From Chloroflexota bacterium (GTDB lineage: Bacteria > Chloroflexota > FW602-bin22 > JACPRP01), in contig JACQUC010000123.1 in the NCBI GenBank assembly GCA_016210495.1, positions 1-49,759 of the forward strand: DNA of 49,759 bases, given 5' to 3'. The notes below the pieces were generated by a model. It searched no databases. It had not been told where the DNA came from and was given only the letters and a program-made list of their open reading frames with translations. The translations under genes were made by a program, and so were the position numbers. Each line of letters begins with the position of its first letter. Positions within the stretch are counted from its first letter, which is position 1. Of the stretch, positions 1 through 7,401 are shown piece by piece.

Positions 1-73
1 CCCCAACCCCCACCCCCTCCCGGTACACAACTTGCACCTGAATCGATGAGAACACTGCATAGGAGGTACGCTC

Positions 74-484
74 ATGCCATTGCCAAAAAAGCCCATCCGT
101 CGCTTCGACGTTTTCGCCGAGTACAGCCGCATCAAGTACGAGCAGCGCGGCATTGAGCCCGAACGCGCCAAGGGCTATGCCATCTGGCTCGCCAAGGTTA
201 TTGCCGCTCGCAAGCTCACTAAGACCGCCGAGGGCAAGGCGCACATGGACGAGGTGCTGGCCGAGGGTAGCGAGCGGATGAAGCAAGGGGCCAGGGTCCT
301 CGACCTCGCCGGGCAGCCGCAGACGGCCGACGTGTTCGACAGGCTGATCGCCGGTCGGATGGGCGAAGACTTCTATCGCCAGGTGTTCTCCCCGGCCGTC
401 AGGGACGCCATCGAGCACCACCGCAGCTACGAGAAGATTCGCGATGCCATCCGCGAGCCGTGGAACGAGCGCATGGCCGCCTAG
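74..484 (+). CDS. hypothetical protein, 136 aa
   Basis: I do not recognise this family. The protein is charged and predicted mostly helical, with no signal peptide, membrane segment or cysteine cluster. The ATG at 74 has a strong ribosome binding site (AGGAGG at 61-66), so the gene is probably real. It lies outside the integrated element, in the chromosomal flank beyond the displaced tRNA fragment. Its partner genes, if any, are off the left edge of the window. No function is proposed. Confidence 0.6.
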   Translation: MPLPKKPIRRFDVFAEYSRIKYEQRGIEPERAKGYAIWLAKVIAARKLTKTAEGKAHMDEVLAEGSERMKQGARVLDLAGQPQTADVFDRLIAGRMGEDFYRQVFSPAVRDAIEHHRSYEKIRDAIREPWNERMAA

Positions 485-496
485 AGCGAAAACACG

Positions 497-567
497 TGAA
501 CCGCAAATAGCGCCAAGAGCGCAGAGTGTCTGAACCGCAGATTGAGCAGATTGGGGGATTTCGCGGA
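497..567 (+). repeat. dispersed intergenic repeat, copy 1
   Basis: About 70 bp of intergenic DNA containing GAACCGCA, AGAGCGCA and TCTGAACCGCAGATTGA. The same string, inverted and with small changes, lies at 43901-43977. Both copies are outside genes. It looks like a short dispersed repeat of this genome rather than a coding or RNA feature. Confidence 0.55.
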
Positions 568-591
568 AAGCGGCACGTTGCCGCGCCCTGC

Positions 592-653
592 TGGTAGCGC
601 ATACGGGATTCGAACCCGTGGTCTCCGCCTTGAGAGGGCGGTGTCCTAGGCCG
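592..653 (-). repeat. att site: displaced 3' fragment of tRNA-Glu
   Basis: These 62 bases are identical to 7434-7495, the 3' two-thirds of the intact tRNA-Glu gene on the minus strand (CCA end, T arm, variable region and anticodon arm). The match stops at 653, where the D arm and acceptor 5' strand should follow, so this copy cannot make a tRNA. It is the far attachment site of the element at 592-7495. Confidence 0.93.
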
Positions 654-685
654 AAACCCCCGATACATCAGCGCTTTTCGCAGTC

Positions 686-715
686 TGACACCATCCTGAC
701 ACCACCATGACACCA
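686..715 (+). promoter_or_regulatory. three TGACACCA repeats at 11-bp spacing (left arm sites)
   Basis: TGACACCA occurs at 686-693, 697-704 and 708-715, exactly one helical turn apart. The matching array inside the other end of the element (7338-7401) argues for arm-type binding sites of the integrase or an excisionase. Their place directly upstream of the integrase ribosome binding site also allows autoregulation. Function is inferred from layout. Confidence 0.75.
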
Positions 716-740
716 TCGCTAGGGCGGAAAGGACGCTTCT

Positions 741-1868
741 ATGTCCAATCGTGCCCCTGGCGAAGGCTCCTTCCAACAGCGCAAAGATGGCCGGTGGATG
801 GCCCGCCTACAAATGGGAGGCCGTAGAGTAGCCGTCTACGGCGAGACCCGTTCGGAAGCCGTGCAGAAGCTCAAGACCCTGAGCGGCACGGCAGAGAAAA
901 CCCACCGCCTACCGGCTTCCAACAAGCTGACACTTGGCGACTATCTCACAGACTGGCTGAGCCAGGCAGAGCCACGGCTAAGGCCCAAAACCTGGGACAG
1001 GTACGAGCTGGTGATAAGGCTGCACGTCGTTCCCCAGCTTGGCACGATTCCCCTGGCAAAGGTAAGCCCGCTGATGCTGGCCCACCACTACACCAGGTTA
1101 AGCAAGAACACGGGTGCCCCATCCGTGCAAAAGACGCACCGGGTGTTGCACAAGGCCCTGGGGGATGCCACGAGGTGGGGACTGGTGACCTCGAACGTGG
1201 CGGCCCTGGTGGATGCGCCCAAGGCCGAGCCCAAACAGGTAAACCTATGGACACCCGAGCAAGTAGCGGGCTTTCTCAAGGCGATGATAGAGGGCGAAGG
1301 CGGACAGTACGGCTACCTGTTCGCCTTCCTGCTGGCCAGTGGTTGCCGTGAAGGGGAAGCGATGGGCTTGACCTGGGAAGATGTTACCTGGGACAGTGGC
1401 GCCGTCAGAATCGAGCGGCAGATAAGCTCGGTGCGCAACAAGCCCGTACAACTGCCCTGCAAGACGAAGGCGGGACGCCGAGCTATCACGCTCCCTGCCT
1501 GGGGTGTGGAGGTGTTGAGACGGCAGAAGGTGGCGGTGGCAGAATGGCGGCTGCAACAAGGCGAAGCCTGGCAGGGTGGGCAAAGAGTGTTCCCCACGTC
1601 GACGGGAACCGTCCCCACGAGAAGCTACATCCGGAGGACGTTTCGAGCCACTTGCAAGCGGCTTGGATTACCAATTATCAGGGTGCACGACCTACGCCAC
1701 ATCAGCCTATCCTTGCTGGCGATGAACGGGGTTCCGCTCAAAGTGGCCCAAGCCAGGGCGGGGCACTCTACCGCCAGCGTGACGCTGAACATCTACCAGC
1801 ACGTTCTTGGCGATGGGGACAAGCTGGCGGCAGAGGCACTGGAAAAGGCGGTTAGCCGAGTGATATAA
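741..1868 (+). CDS. tyrosine recombinase / site-specific integrase
   Basis: Phage-type integrase of 375 aa, expected to recombine the tRNA-Glu att site. Residues 8-47 look like an AP2-like arm-binding domain (short strands, then a helix). Residues 63-145 are the SAM-like core-binding domain. The catalytic domain has the full set: R203 (in GCREGE), K243, H316 and R319 (in HDLRH), H342 (in GHS) and the nucleophile Y352 (in NIYQHV). The ATG at 741 has GGAAAGGA upstream. The gene lies just inside the displaced att copy and behind three 11-bp-spaced repeats that are probably its own arm sites. The ORF is intact, so the element may still be mobile; no separate excisionase was recognised, though the small HTH proteins could serve. 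Confidence 0.95.
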   Translation: MSNRAPGEGSFQQRKDGRWMARLQMGGRRVAVYGETRSEAVQKLKTLSGTAEKTHRLPASNKLTLGDYLTDWLSQAEPRLRPKTWDRYELVIRLHVVPQLGTIPLAKVSPLMLAHHYTRLSKNTGAPSVQKTHRVLHKALGDATRWGLVTSNVAALVDAPKAEPKQVNLWTPEQVAGFLKAMIEGEGGQYGYLFAFLLASGCREGEAMGLTWEDVTWDSGAVRIERQISSVRNKPVQLPCKTKAGRRAITLPAWGVEVLRRQKVAVAEWRLQQGEAWQGGQRVFPTSTGTVPTRSYIRRTFRATCKRLGLPIIRVHDLRHISLSLLAMNGVPLKVAQARAGHSTASVTLNIYQHVLGDGDKLAAEALEKAVSRVI

Positions 1869-1897
1869 TCTCCCTAGCCGGGTGGTGTGGCCACACC
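1864..1897 (+). promoter_or_regulatory. candidate promoter and 14-bp palindromic operator
   Basis: A perfect -10 hexamer TATAAT (1864-1869) overlaps the integrase stop; no good -35 is visible. Fifteen bases downstream is a perfect palindrome, GGTGTGGCCACACC (1884-1897). It lies ahead of the HTH-protein gene at 1962, so an autoregulatory operator is plausible but unproven. Confidence 0.4.
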
Positions 1898-1961
1898 CGC
1901 AAGTCTCGACGCCGACACGCCGAGAGCCCGGCAACCCACTTTGCCTTGTCGGAGGTGCACC

Positions 1962-2789
1962 ATGCGATTCACCATCAAAGCCACTGCTGGCGCCTTTGTG
2001 AAATTCCTTCAAGAAACCCCCGTGTACGACGACGAGCGAGCCACGCCGTTGGAACCGGACCCGGCGTTAGGTGCGCATCCTCGACTAACAAACATCGGTA
2101 ACCACGTCACGCTGTTGCCCTTCTTTCGGAAGCCGCCAGACCAAACGTTTGGCTCTCTTGTGCACGAGCACGGCGACCTGCAAGGCCACATCCTGGCGCA
2201 CTGGCCCGCTGAGGGAAGTACCACCGAGGACGGGATAGAACAGACCTACTACGACGAAGCTGTAGCCATCGGCTTCAAGTGGACACAGATAGACGAGAAG
2301 CTACTGGTGACTATGGAGTGCTATTTGCCCGTGGCGCAAGACTACTTCGCTCGGTTGCTGCGTGCGATAGGGTATTGCTGGCCGGAGAGCCGGCTTGGCG
2401 GACTGGCAGGAACGCACCCGAAAGACCTTACTCCCCGTGACGTAACCCATGTTGTTGTGACACAGCGTGACGGGGGCTTCAACGTCTATCGCACAAAAGG
2501 GAACGTCGTCTATCGTACCGAAGATGGCCCAGTTGAAACCGGCGAGCCCGCCAGCCGGGTGCAGGCGGGGGAGAAAGCCAGTGTCAGGCGGCGATCCGCT
2601 CCTATGCCTAACAACCTAAGCAAGGACGATCAGACAATCTGGCGGATGTATGCGGACGGTTCGATCCTTCAGGATATCGCCGATGCGATTACTCTTGGAA
2701 GGGGAACCGTGAGCAACCACTTGACGCAGCTATTCAAGGAAGGGCTGGCGCCCAGGTTTGATGGGCACTGGAAGCGGCAAAAGTCGTGA
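1962..2789 (+). CDS. C-terminal helix-turn-helix protein, unknown N-terminal domain
   Basis: Protein of 275 aa. The first two-thirds is an unrecognised mixed alpha/beta domain with no motif I can name. The last ~70 residues read as a Sigma70-region-4/HTH-like segment: a helix around 'TIWRMYADG', then 'LQDIADAITLGRGTVSNHL', then a basic tail. The ATG at 1962 is preferred over in-frame upstream codons because GGAGGTG lies 5 bases before it. A 12-bp tandem duplication (2781-2804) spans the stop codon and a strong hairpin terminator follows. It is probably a regulator of the element; a role in excision or immunity is possible. Confidence 0.7.
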   Translation: MRFTIKATAGAFVKFLQETPVYDDERATPLEPDPALGAHPRLTNIGNHVTLLPFFRKPPDQTFGSLVHEHGDLQGHILAHWPAEGSTTEDGIEQTYYDEAVAIGFKWTQIDEKLLVTMECYLPVAQDYFARLLRAIGYCWPESRLGGLAGTHPKDLTPRDVTHVVVTQRDGGFNVYRTKGNVVYRTEDGPVETGEPASRVQAGEKASVRRRSAPMPNNLSKDDQTIWRMYADGSILQDIADAITLGRGTVSNHLTQLFKEGLAPRFDGHWKRQKS

Positions 2790-2843
2790 AACAAGTCGTG
2801 AAACAATGATATAGTCACTCGGTTTTCACCTGGGGCACAATTG

Positions 2844-2878
2844 GGGCGATAGGACAAAACCTATCGCCCTATTTTGTT
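2844..2878 (+). terminator. Rho-independent terminator
   Basis: Perfect 10-bp stem (GGGCGATAGG at 2844-2853 with CCTATCGCCC at 2860-2869), 6-base loop, then TATTTTGTT. It separates the integrase/HTH unit from the replication unit starting at 2894. Confidence 0.85.
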
Positions 2879-2893
2879 AATCGGGAGGGTCTG

Positions 2894-3058
2894 GTGAACA
2901 AGCTACTGTACGTCCCCCTGACCAGGGAGAGCTTGGAAAAGCTGGCTGAGATTGCCAAAGAGGAACGACGAAGGCCACAAGAGCAGGCTGCCTACTTACT
3001 CGAAAAAGCGCTGTCGGAGTTGCTTCACGAGAGACGGGAGGTAGCGCAATGCAAATAA
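2894..3058 (+). CDS. small ribbon-helix-helix-like protein, 54 aa
   Basis: Short GTG-start gene preceded by GGGAGG (2883-2888). The pattern of the 54-aa product fits Arc/CopG-type ribbon-helix-helix proteins: an N-terminal beta strand (LLYVPLT), then helix A (ESLEKLAEIAKEERR), a turn with P, and helix B (QEQAAYLLEKALSELLHERR). Its last codons overlap the start of the next gene by 10 bases, and the next gene's Shine-Dalgarno sequence lies within it, so the two are translationally coupled. It is the first gene of the replication operon and the likely repressor or copy-control factor. Confidence 0.65.
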   Translation: MNKLLYVPLTRESLEKLAEIAKEERRRPQEQAAYLLEKALSELLHERREVAQCK

Positions 3059-3552
3059 TAGGAAATGCCCGCCCCCTGTCAGGCTGGCAGGCAGGACAGG
3101 GGACCGGGCGAGGAAAGGCGGCTGTTGGTAGCAGCCATGCCCATTTTACACCAAAAGCGTTGGCTGTGTACAAACGTGGAAGGTGGTGTATCGTGGCCAA
3201 GCTAACTGTTCTTGACGGCGAGCCGATCCTGGCGGTTGCGCACCGGGGACAAAGGGGCGTGGACACTACTGTTAGCCTACCGGTGCAAGTAGTGGACTAC
3301 GCCAAGCGCCACGGCGCACGGTGGTTCTACTTTCGACGGGACGAGAGCGGCGAAATGTGGCGGTTGCCCTTGGCCGATCTTAGCAAAGTGGGCTGGCTTG
3401 GCCCTGGGGCTGGCGCCGAGTGGTACGTCAGAATTGCCGCAATGCAGCCCGTGGCGTGGCGCAAGTGGGAGTTTGCCGAGCGGGTTGTCAATTTGGGAGA
3501 CACGCCGACCGAGCCCCAGCCAGACACGGCGCAGCTTGCGCTTTGGGGGTGA
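3049..3552 (+). CDS. unknown replication-operon protein with possible clamp-binding tail
   Basis: Protein of 167 aa, family not recognised, no membrane segment. It is coupled to the RHH gene before it (10-base overlap, GGGAGG just upstream) and ends 3 bases before the primase-helicase gene. The central part is rich in aromatic residues and basic patches. The extreme C-terminus ends in AQLALWG, close to the QLxLF-type peptide by which many replication proteins bind the beta sliding clamp. That resemblance plus the gene order suggests a replication accessory factor; this is inference from five residues. Confidence 0.6.
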   Translation: MQIIGNARPLSGWQAGQGTGRGKAAVGSSHAHFTPKALAVYKRGRWCIVAKLTVLDGEPILAVAHRGQRGVDTTVSLPVQVVDYAKRHGARWFYFRRDESGEMWRLPLADLSKVGWLGPGAGAEWYVRIAAMQPVAWRKWEFAERVVNLGDTPTEPQPDTAQLALWG

Positions 3553-3555
3553 CCG

Positions 3556-5484
3556 ATGCAATTTGACGACGTCCTTGAGCGCTTCCCCGGAGCGAAGAAA
3601 AATACTTCCGGCTACCACGCTTGCTGCCCTGCCCACGACGACCGAAAAGCAAGCCTGTCTATCAAGGAAGAGAACGGTAAGTTGCTACTGCACTGTTTTG
3701 CTGGTTGCCGAACCGAGGACATTCTTTGTGCCATCGGCTTGACGATGGCCGACCTTTTCACGGAGCGGAGCGACAAAGGCAACGGGCTGCATCCAGCGCT
3801 GCATCCAGCGCTGCACGTCCAAGTGCCCCTCGATTGGTGGGCCGACTACTGCCACGTGCCGTTCGACTTCCTGGCAACCCTGCCCATCGACCAACAAGCC
3901 GGCTGCGTGGCGTTCGACTTTGGGCCGGGTTCGCCCAAAAAGCTGCGACAGGCTGCCAGCAAGACCTTTGTTTGGCAACCAGCCGGAGCCGCCGTACCGC
4001 CACTGTGGCCGATACCCGGGGCCACCTTACCGGGGACAATCTGGTTGACTGAGGGTGAATCTGATGCCACGGTGGCCCGCCATTGTGGCTTGGAAGCCTT
4101 CGCCCTTACCAAGGGTGCAAACACACCGTTGACCCTCGAACAGGCGGCCAGCCTCAAGGCCCGTGGCGTTGAACGAGCAAACATCATCTTTGACGCCGAC
4201 GAACCGGGACGGGCTGGCGCCACGAAGCTGGCCGAGGTGCTGGGCAAAGCTGGCCTTGAAGTGGGAATCGTCGACCTGGCCGAGGCTGGGCTTGTCGACC
4301 CGCTGGCAGGGGCAAAAGACTTGCGGGACGCCTGGCTGTCGATTCGTGACCGTCAGACCTTCCGGGAGCGCCTCGAATTTGCTGCAACAACAGCCATACC
4401 CTACACAGGGGCTGTTGTTGCAGCAAATTCGAGCCCCTTGAGTTGCTTTGTATCTGCGGACATCTTGGCCAACAGCGATGGCCAAAGCTCTGTCGATTGG
4501 CTGCCAGTGCTTGGGGTTGACGGCTTAGTTGGCCGAGGGCTGTTCACGTTGCTGAGTGCTCGCCCAAAAGCCGGTAAGACAACGCTTGTCGCACATTGCG
4601 TCAATCAGTGGCTTGCCGCTGGGCTAAATGTAGCCTGGTTGACAGAAGAGCCCAAGGCGCTTTGGCGAGACCGCATCGCCAAGCTTGGCCTTGCGCACCC
4701 TAATCTGATGCTTGGCTTTCAGGATGGGGCTGAGCCGCAAGTGTGGTGCGGCAGATTGAAGACACTGGCGCCGGACATTATCATTTTAGACACGGTGAGA
4801 ACATTCCTCGACATTTTCGATGAAAACGATTCTGCCCTCGTACATCGCAAGCTCTATCCCTTCGTGCTCCTGGGTAGAGAACTGAACGCAGCCCTTCTCG
4901 CATTACATCATAGGCGCAAGGCAGACGGCGACGAGGGCACCGACCACGCCGGTTCTCACGCTTTCGTCGGCGATTGTGACATAGCGATAAGCCTAAGAGA
5001 AGAGGCCGACCGGCGAAGACAGCTTAGCGTCCGTTCTCGCTTCGAGGATAGCCCCGACAAGCTGCTGCTGGAACTGAGCACCGACGGCGAGTACAAAGCC
5101 CTGGGACGCCCTGACGACGTGGCGCTAGAAGACGTCAGGCGCCGTGCTCGAGACGTCATGACCGGGGACTATCAGGCTACCGCCGACATACTCGAAGGGC
5201 TTAGCGAGCCCAAGCCTTCACGAGAACACTTACGCCGAGCGCTTCACGACATGCATAGAGCCGGGGAGGTTGAAAGACTAGAGGGCCGAGGGAACAAGCC
5301 TGACCAATGGCGATTTGCTGCAACAACAGCTTGTGTGTACCCTGCGGCCGTTGTTGCAGCAAATTCACCAGAGCCGGACGCACCCTGCTGCGCCTTCGCT
5401 GCGTGCACTGGGGCTGTCTTCGCCTTCACGGAGGCCGGAATCCCGGTCTGTGAGCGGCACCATGCCGAGGTGCGGAGTGAGTGA
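3556..5484 (+). CDS. primase-helicase (zinc finger, Toprim, RecA-like ATPase)
   Basis: Replication initiator/primase of 642 aa. Residues 23-51 form a CHC2-like zinc-binding site (CCPAHDD and HCFAGC). A Toprim domain follows, with E167 (TEGESD) and D213/D215 (FDADEPG). Residues ~325-560 are a RecA/DnaB-like ATPase: Walker A GKTT at 340-343 and Walker B IIILD ending at D412. A helical, probably winged-helix, tail follows to ~585. Two DNA palindromes are read in frame as related peptides (275-292 and 587-604) and bracket the ATPase domain. A short HPALHPALH repeat lies at 79-87. The start sits 4 bases after the preceding gene, and the following nuclease gene overlaps its end. It is likely the core replication gene of the element. 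Confidence 0.9.
   Translation: MQFDDVLERFPGAKKNTSGYHACCPAHDDRKASLSIKEENGKLLLHCFAGCRTEDILCAIGLTMADLFTERSDKGNGLHPALHPALHVQVPLDWWADYCHVPFDFLATLPIDQQAGCVAFDFGPGSPKKLRQAASKTFVWQPAGAAVPPLWPIPGATLPGTIWLTEGESDATVARHCGLEAFALTKGANTPLTLEQAASLKARGVERANIIFDADEPGRAGATKLAEVLGKAGLEVGIVDLAEAGLVDPLAGAKDLRDAWLSIRDRQTFRERLEFAATTAIPYTGAVVAANSSPLSCFVSADILANSDGQSSVDWLPVLGVDGLVGRGLFTLLSARPKAGKTTLVAHCVNQWLAAGLNVAWLTEEPKALWRDRIAKLGLAHPNLMLGFQDGAEPQVWCGRLKTLAPDIIILDTVRTFLDIFDENDSALVHRKLYPFVLLGRELNAALLALHHRRKADGDEGTDHAGSHAFVGDCDIAISLREEADRRRQLSVRSRFEDSPDKLLLELSTDGEYKALGRPDDVALEDVRRRARDVMTGDYQATADILEGLSEPKPSREHLRRALHDMHRAGEVERLEGRGNKPDQWRFAATTACVYPAAVVAANSPEPDAPCCAFAACTGAVFAFTEAGIPVCERHHAEVRSE
4372..4433. repeat. 24-bp-arm palindrome inside the primase-helicase gene, copy 1
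   Basis: Perfect inverted repeat: arms 4372-4395 and 4410-4433, 14-base spacer. It contains the core TTTGCTGCAACAACAG. It is read in frame as FAATTA..YTG-AVVAANS between the Toprim and ATPase domains. The core recurs at 5313-5364, where it is also in frame. Confidence 0.93.
5313..5364. repeat. 15-bp-arm palindrome inside the primase-helicase gene, copy 2
   Basis: Inverted repeat with perfect arms 5313-5327 and 5350-5364, extended by two further pairs after one mismatch. It shares the ATTTGCTGCAACAAC core with the palindrome at 4372-4433 and is translated in the same frame as FAATTA..YPA-AVVAANS, at the end of the ATPase domain. Confidence 0.9.
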
Positions 5485-5821
5485 GAAGCGCTGGAAACGA
5501 AACGAGCGAGCGATAGCGGCTATCCTGGGTGGCCAACGGGTGCCTATCACTGGACGCAAAGGCGCCGATATCGCCCACCCCTGGCTGAGTGTCGAAGTGA
5601 AGTCACGTGAGACCCTACCGCACTGGCTCCTCGAAGCGATGATGCAAGCGACGATGGCGGCGAGTCCGGAGCAATTGCCGCTGGTGATTCTGCACGGGGT
5701 GGGCCAGCACCACGCCGATGACCTGGTGGTGATGACCCTGGCCGACTTTCAATCCTGGTTTGGCACAATAAAAATGGAGGTGACGAATGAACATCTACAG
5801 CGAGGACGCTCGAACGAGTGA
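5477..5821 (+). CDS. PD-(D/E)XK nuclease, Holliday-junction-resolvase-like
   Basis: Small nuclease-like protein of ~114 aa. The core reads ERAIAAILGG...GRKGADI...LSVEVKSRE: an N-terminal helix with Glu, a catalytic Asp (ADI) and the E-x-K of a PD-(D/E)XK fold, followed by a helix with a QA motif, as in Hjc-type or related phage resolvases. I chose GTG 5477 (GAGG at 5467-5470, 6-base spacing), which overlaps the primase-helicase stop; ATG 5462 is an alternative that adds 5 residues. It overlaps the next gene by 35 bases. It likely resolves recombination or replication intermediates of the element. Confidence 0.7.
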   Translation: MSEKRWKRNERAIAAILGGQRVPITGRKGADIAHPWLSVEVKSRETLPHWLLEAMMQATMAASPEQLPLVILHGVGQHHADDLVVMTLADFQSWFGTIKMEVTNEHLQRGRSNE

Positions 5822-6197
5822 GCGGTTCGACCGGCAACGAGCCGAGTATTACCAGCGCCTGGGCCTTGCCTGGGAGCGGCGACTGGTGGCGCTGCAAACC
5901 GAGCTTGAGACCGCCGAGGCTACACTCCGGCAGCGCTACCAAGAGCACAAGACGCTATCGCAGCGCCTGGCCGAGCACCGCCAGAAGGCCGAGCACGACA
6001 TCCTGATGCAGCAAGACCGGGCCTATCTCGCTCGACTGGACAACCTGAGCTTTGCTATCGAGCAAGCCGACACTCGCATCTACAAGGCAAAAGAAGCTGT
6101 GGCCAATCTCGGAGTTGCCCTCGAACAGACCCGCAAAGGCGGCCCTAGCCAGGACGGCCAGCTTAGTTACGAGCGTGTCCAAGGCCAAGTGTGGTGA
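5787..6197 (+). CDS. coiled-coil protein of unknown function
   Basis: Protein of 136 aa starting at ATG 5787 with GGAGGTG upstream. Most of it (residues 12-120) is a continuous heptad-rich, glutamine/glutamate/arginine-rich helix, predicted to be a coiled coil. There is no membrane segment or catalytic motif. It overlaps the end of the nuclease gene and is followed closely by the HTH gene at 6204, so it belongs to the same operon. A structural or DNA-associated role is possible; no family was recognised. Confidence 0.65.
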   Translation: MNIYSEDARTSERFDRQRAEYYQRLGLAWERRLVALQTELETAEATLRQRYQEHKTLSQRLAEHRQKAEHDILMQQDRAYLARLDNLSFAIEQADTRIYKAKEAVANLGVALEQTRKGGPSQDGQLSYERVQGQVW

Positions 6198-6203
6198 CCG
6201 ACA

Positions 6204-6596
6204 ATGCCCGATAATGTCCGACGAAAAGCGGATTCTTGCCTGATTGTGGCCCTGGCGAGCGGCTTGACCATGCGGGATGCAGCAAAGCAGGCGGGCGTGT
6301 CCGAAAAGACCGTTGCCCGCCGTCTGGCCGACCCTGCCTTTAGGCGGCAGGTGGCTGCCGAGAAGGCGGCGATGATAGCCCGTGCCACGGCGATGTTGGC
6401 GGACGCTTCCACCGAAGCCGTGACGACCTTGCGCCGTCTCTTGCAAGCGGAAGCTGAAAGTGTTCGCCTGGGTGCGGCAAGGAGCATCCTGGAGCTGGGC
6501 GTGAAGCTGAAGGACAGCCAGGAGCTGGAACAGCGCATTGCTGCACTGGAGCAGCTTGCCAACAATCCAACAGAAATAATGCGGAGGGTGATATGA
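6204..6596 (+). CDS. homeodomain-like helix-turn-helix protein
   Basis: Protein of 130 aa. Residues ~10-40 form a clear HTH (IVALASGLTMRDAAKQAGVS, then KTVARRLADP), of the kind found in resolvase tails and phage small DNA-binding proteins. The rest is helical with HEAT-like spacing (EAVTTLRRLL, RLGAARSILELG) and a leucine-rich end. It starts 6 bases after the coiled-coil gene and shares an ATGA overlap with the next. It could be a regulator, a recombination directionality factor or a terminase-small-subunit-like protein; with no packaging genes present I favour a regulator. Confidence 0.65.
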   Translation: MPDNVRRKADSCLIVALASGLTMRDAAKQAGVSEKTVARRLADPAFRRQVAAEKAAMIARATAMLADASTEAVTTLRRLLQAEAESVRLGAARSILELGVKLKDSQELEQRIAALEQLANNPTEIMRRVI

Positions 6597-6847
6597 GCCT
6601 GTCCCTACGTCTGTCCAAGCTCGAAGTCGAAGCCGAGCACAATAGAGCGCTGGAGCTGGCGAAGCAATTCCACATCGAAGTCTCGGAAGCCGAGCTGCTG
6701 GTCCGTGCAGAGCGCCTGCACATCCCCATGCCTAACGGTATGGTGGACATCGAACCGGGATTGCGCTGGCTGGCGGTGCAGTGGGGGTATGACCCCGACG
6801 AAGCGGTCTCTGAATGCCTAAGGTTGCTTGCGGAGGTGCAACCGTGA
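6593..6847 (+). CDS. small acidic protein, 84 aa
   Basis: Unknown function. The start codon overlaps the stop of the HTH gene (ATGA), so it is translationally coupled. Its N-terminus (SLRLSKLEVEAEHN) resembles that of the next gene's product (LERRLSKLEAEAASN), suggesting a shared short helical module. No motif points to a reaction. It is likely cotranscribed with the replication genes. Confidence 0.55.
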   Translation: MSLSLRLSKLEVEAEHNRALELAKQFHIEVSEAELLVRAERLHIPMPNGMVDIEPGLRWLAVQWGYDPDEAVSECLRLLAEVQP

Positions 6848-7044
6848 ATCTCGAAAGACGCCTGTCCAAGCTCGAAGCGGAAGCCGCCAGCAACGTGGCG
6901 CCTGTCCTACAGTGGGACTTGTCCAGTTTGACGGACGGCGAGCTACGGACGTTGGAGCATCTGGCGGCCAAGCAGCCCCCCCTGAGCGCCGACGACCTGG
7001 CCACCATCGAACGCCTTCTTCGCAATTGTCCAGTCAAGCGATAG
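6844..7044 (+). CDS. small protein, 66 aa, related N-terminus to its upstream neighbour
   Basis: GTG start at 6844, chosen because GGAGG (6833-6837) precedes it and GTGA overlaps the stop of the preceding gene; longer upstream starts lack this. The N-terminus repeats the RLSKLE-x-EA motif of the 84-aa protein upstream, so the pair may be diverged tandem duplicates or share a dimerisation helix. Function unknown. Confidence 0.55.
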   Translation: MNLERRLSKLEAEAASNVAPVLQWDLSSLTDGELRTLEHLAAKQPPLSADDLATIERLLRNCPVKR

Positions 7045-7103
7045 GCCATCAACTTGTCATAAGAACCATAGTTGGAAGTTGAAAAGTGGGGCTTGACCGA
7101 GCA

Positions 7104-7214
7104 ATGGTGACCTTATCCCTTCTCATTGGCTGTCTACTGTTGTCAGTGGCGTACACCGTCTTTGCAGAGTTGGCCGTCTACCTGTACCATCGTCGACAGC
7201 ACACTAACAAATGA
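7104..7214 (+). CDS. possible single-pass membrane micropeptide, 36 aa
   Basis: ATG 7104 (or GTG 7086) opens a 36-codon frame. Residues 2-22 are hydrophobic (VTLSLLIGCLLLSVAY) and the tail is basic (YHRRQHTNK), as in small single-pass inner-membrane peptides. No strong ribosome binding site is seen. It is the last potential gene of the element before the right-end hairpin and could be spurious. Confidence 0.3.
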   Translation: MVTLSLLIGCLLLSVAYTVFAELAVYLYHRRQHTNK

Positions 7215-7293
7215 AGAGCCCTGGCGATGCGGAAACATCCCAAGGCTTGGCCAAGCCGGTAGAAGCGGCTGACGGAATTAGGATAGCATTACT

Positions 7294-7328
7294 GCCCGTC
7301 GGAAGCAATACCGCCGGGCTTTCGCTTT
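7294..7328 (+). terminator. probable terminator of the element operon
   Basis: Nine-base arms GCCCGTCGG (7294-7302) and CCGCCGGGC (7311-7319) pair with one mismatch across an 8-base loop and are followed by a T-rich stretch. It ends the plus-strand operon before the right att region. Confidence 0.5.
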
Positions 7329-7337
7329 GGGGAAGTC

Positions 7338-7401
7338 TGACACCACTTTGACACCATCAAGAATGGTGTCAAAAGGCTGGAAAAGCGGCTTTGGGGTGTC
7401 T
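7338..7401 (+). promoter_or_regulatory. right-end arm-type repeats
   Basis: TGACACCA occurs at 7338-7345 and 7349-7356 (again 11 bp apart), and its complement TGGTGTCA at 7364-7371; a degenerate GGTGTCT lies near 7395-7401. These mirror the array at 686-715. Just outside them is GCTGATGTATC (7416-7426), the inverse of 662-672. They likely bind the integrase or an accessory protein at the right end. Confidence 0.7.

Noticed and set aside
592..653. A second tRNA-Glu gene
   Set aside because: Only the 3' 62 bases are present; the D arm and 5' acceptor strand are replaced by element DNA.
2781..2804. 12-bp tandem duplication at the end of the HTH gene
   Set aside because: Real, but short and outside any recognisable function; most likely slippage.
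3788..3814. Tandem CTGCATCCAGCG repeat in the primase-helicase gene
   Set aside because: Encodes a short HPALHPALH linker; simple slippage duplication.
4372..5364. CRISPR-like array
   Set aside because: Two palindromes nearly 1 kb apart inside a coding gene, no regular spacing, no cas genes.
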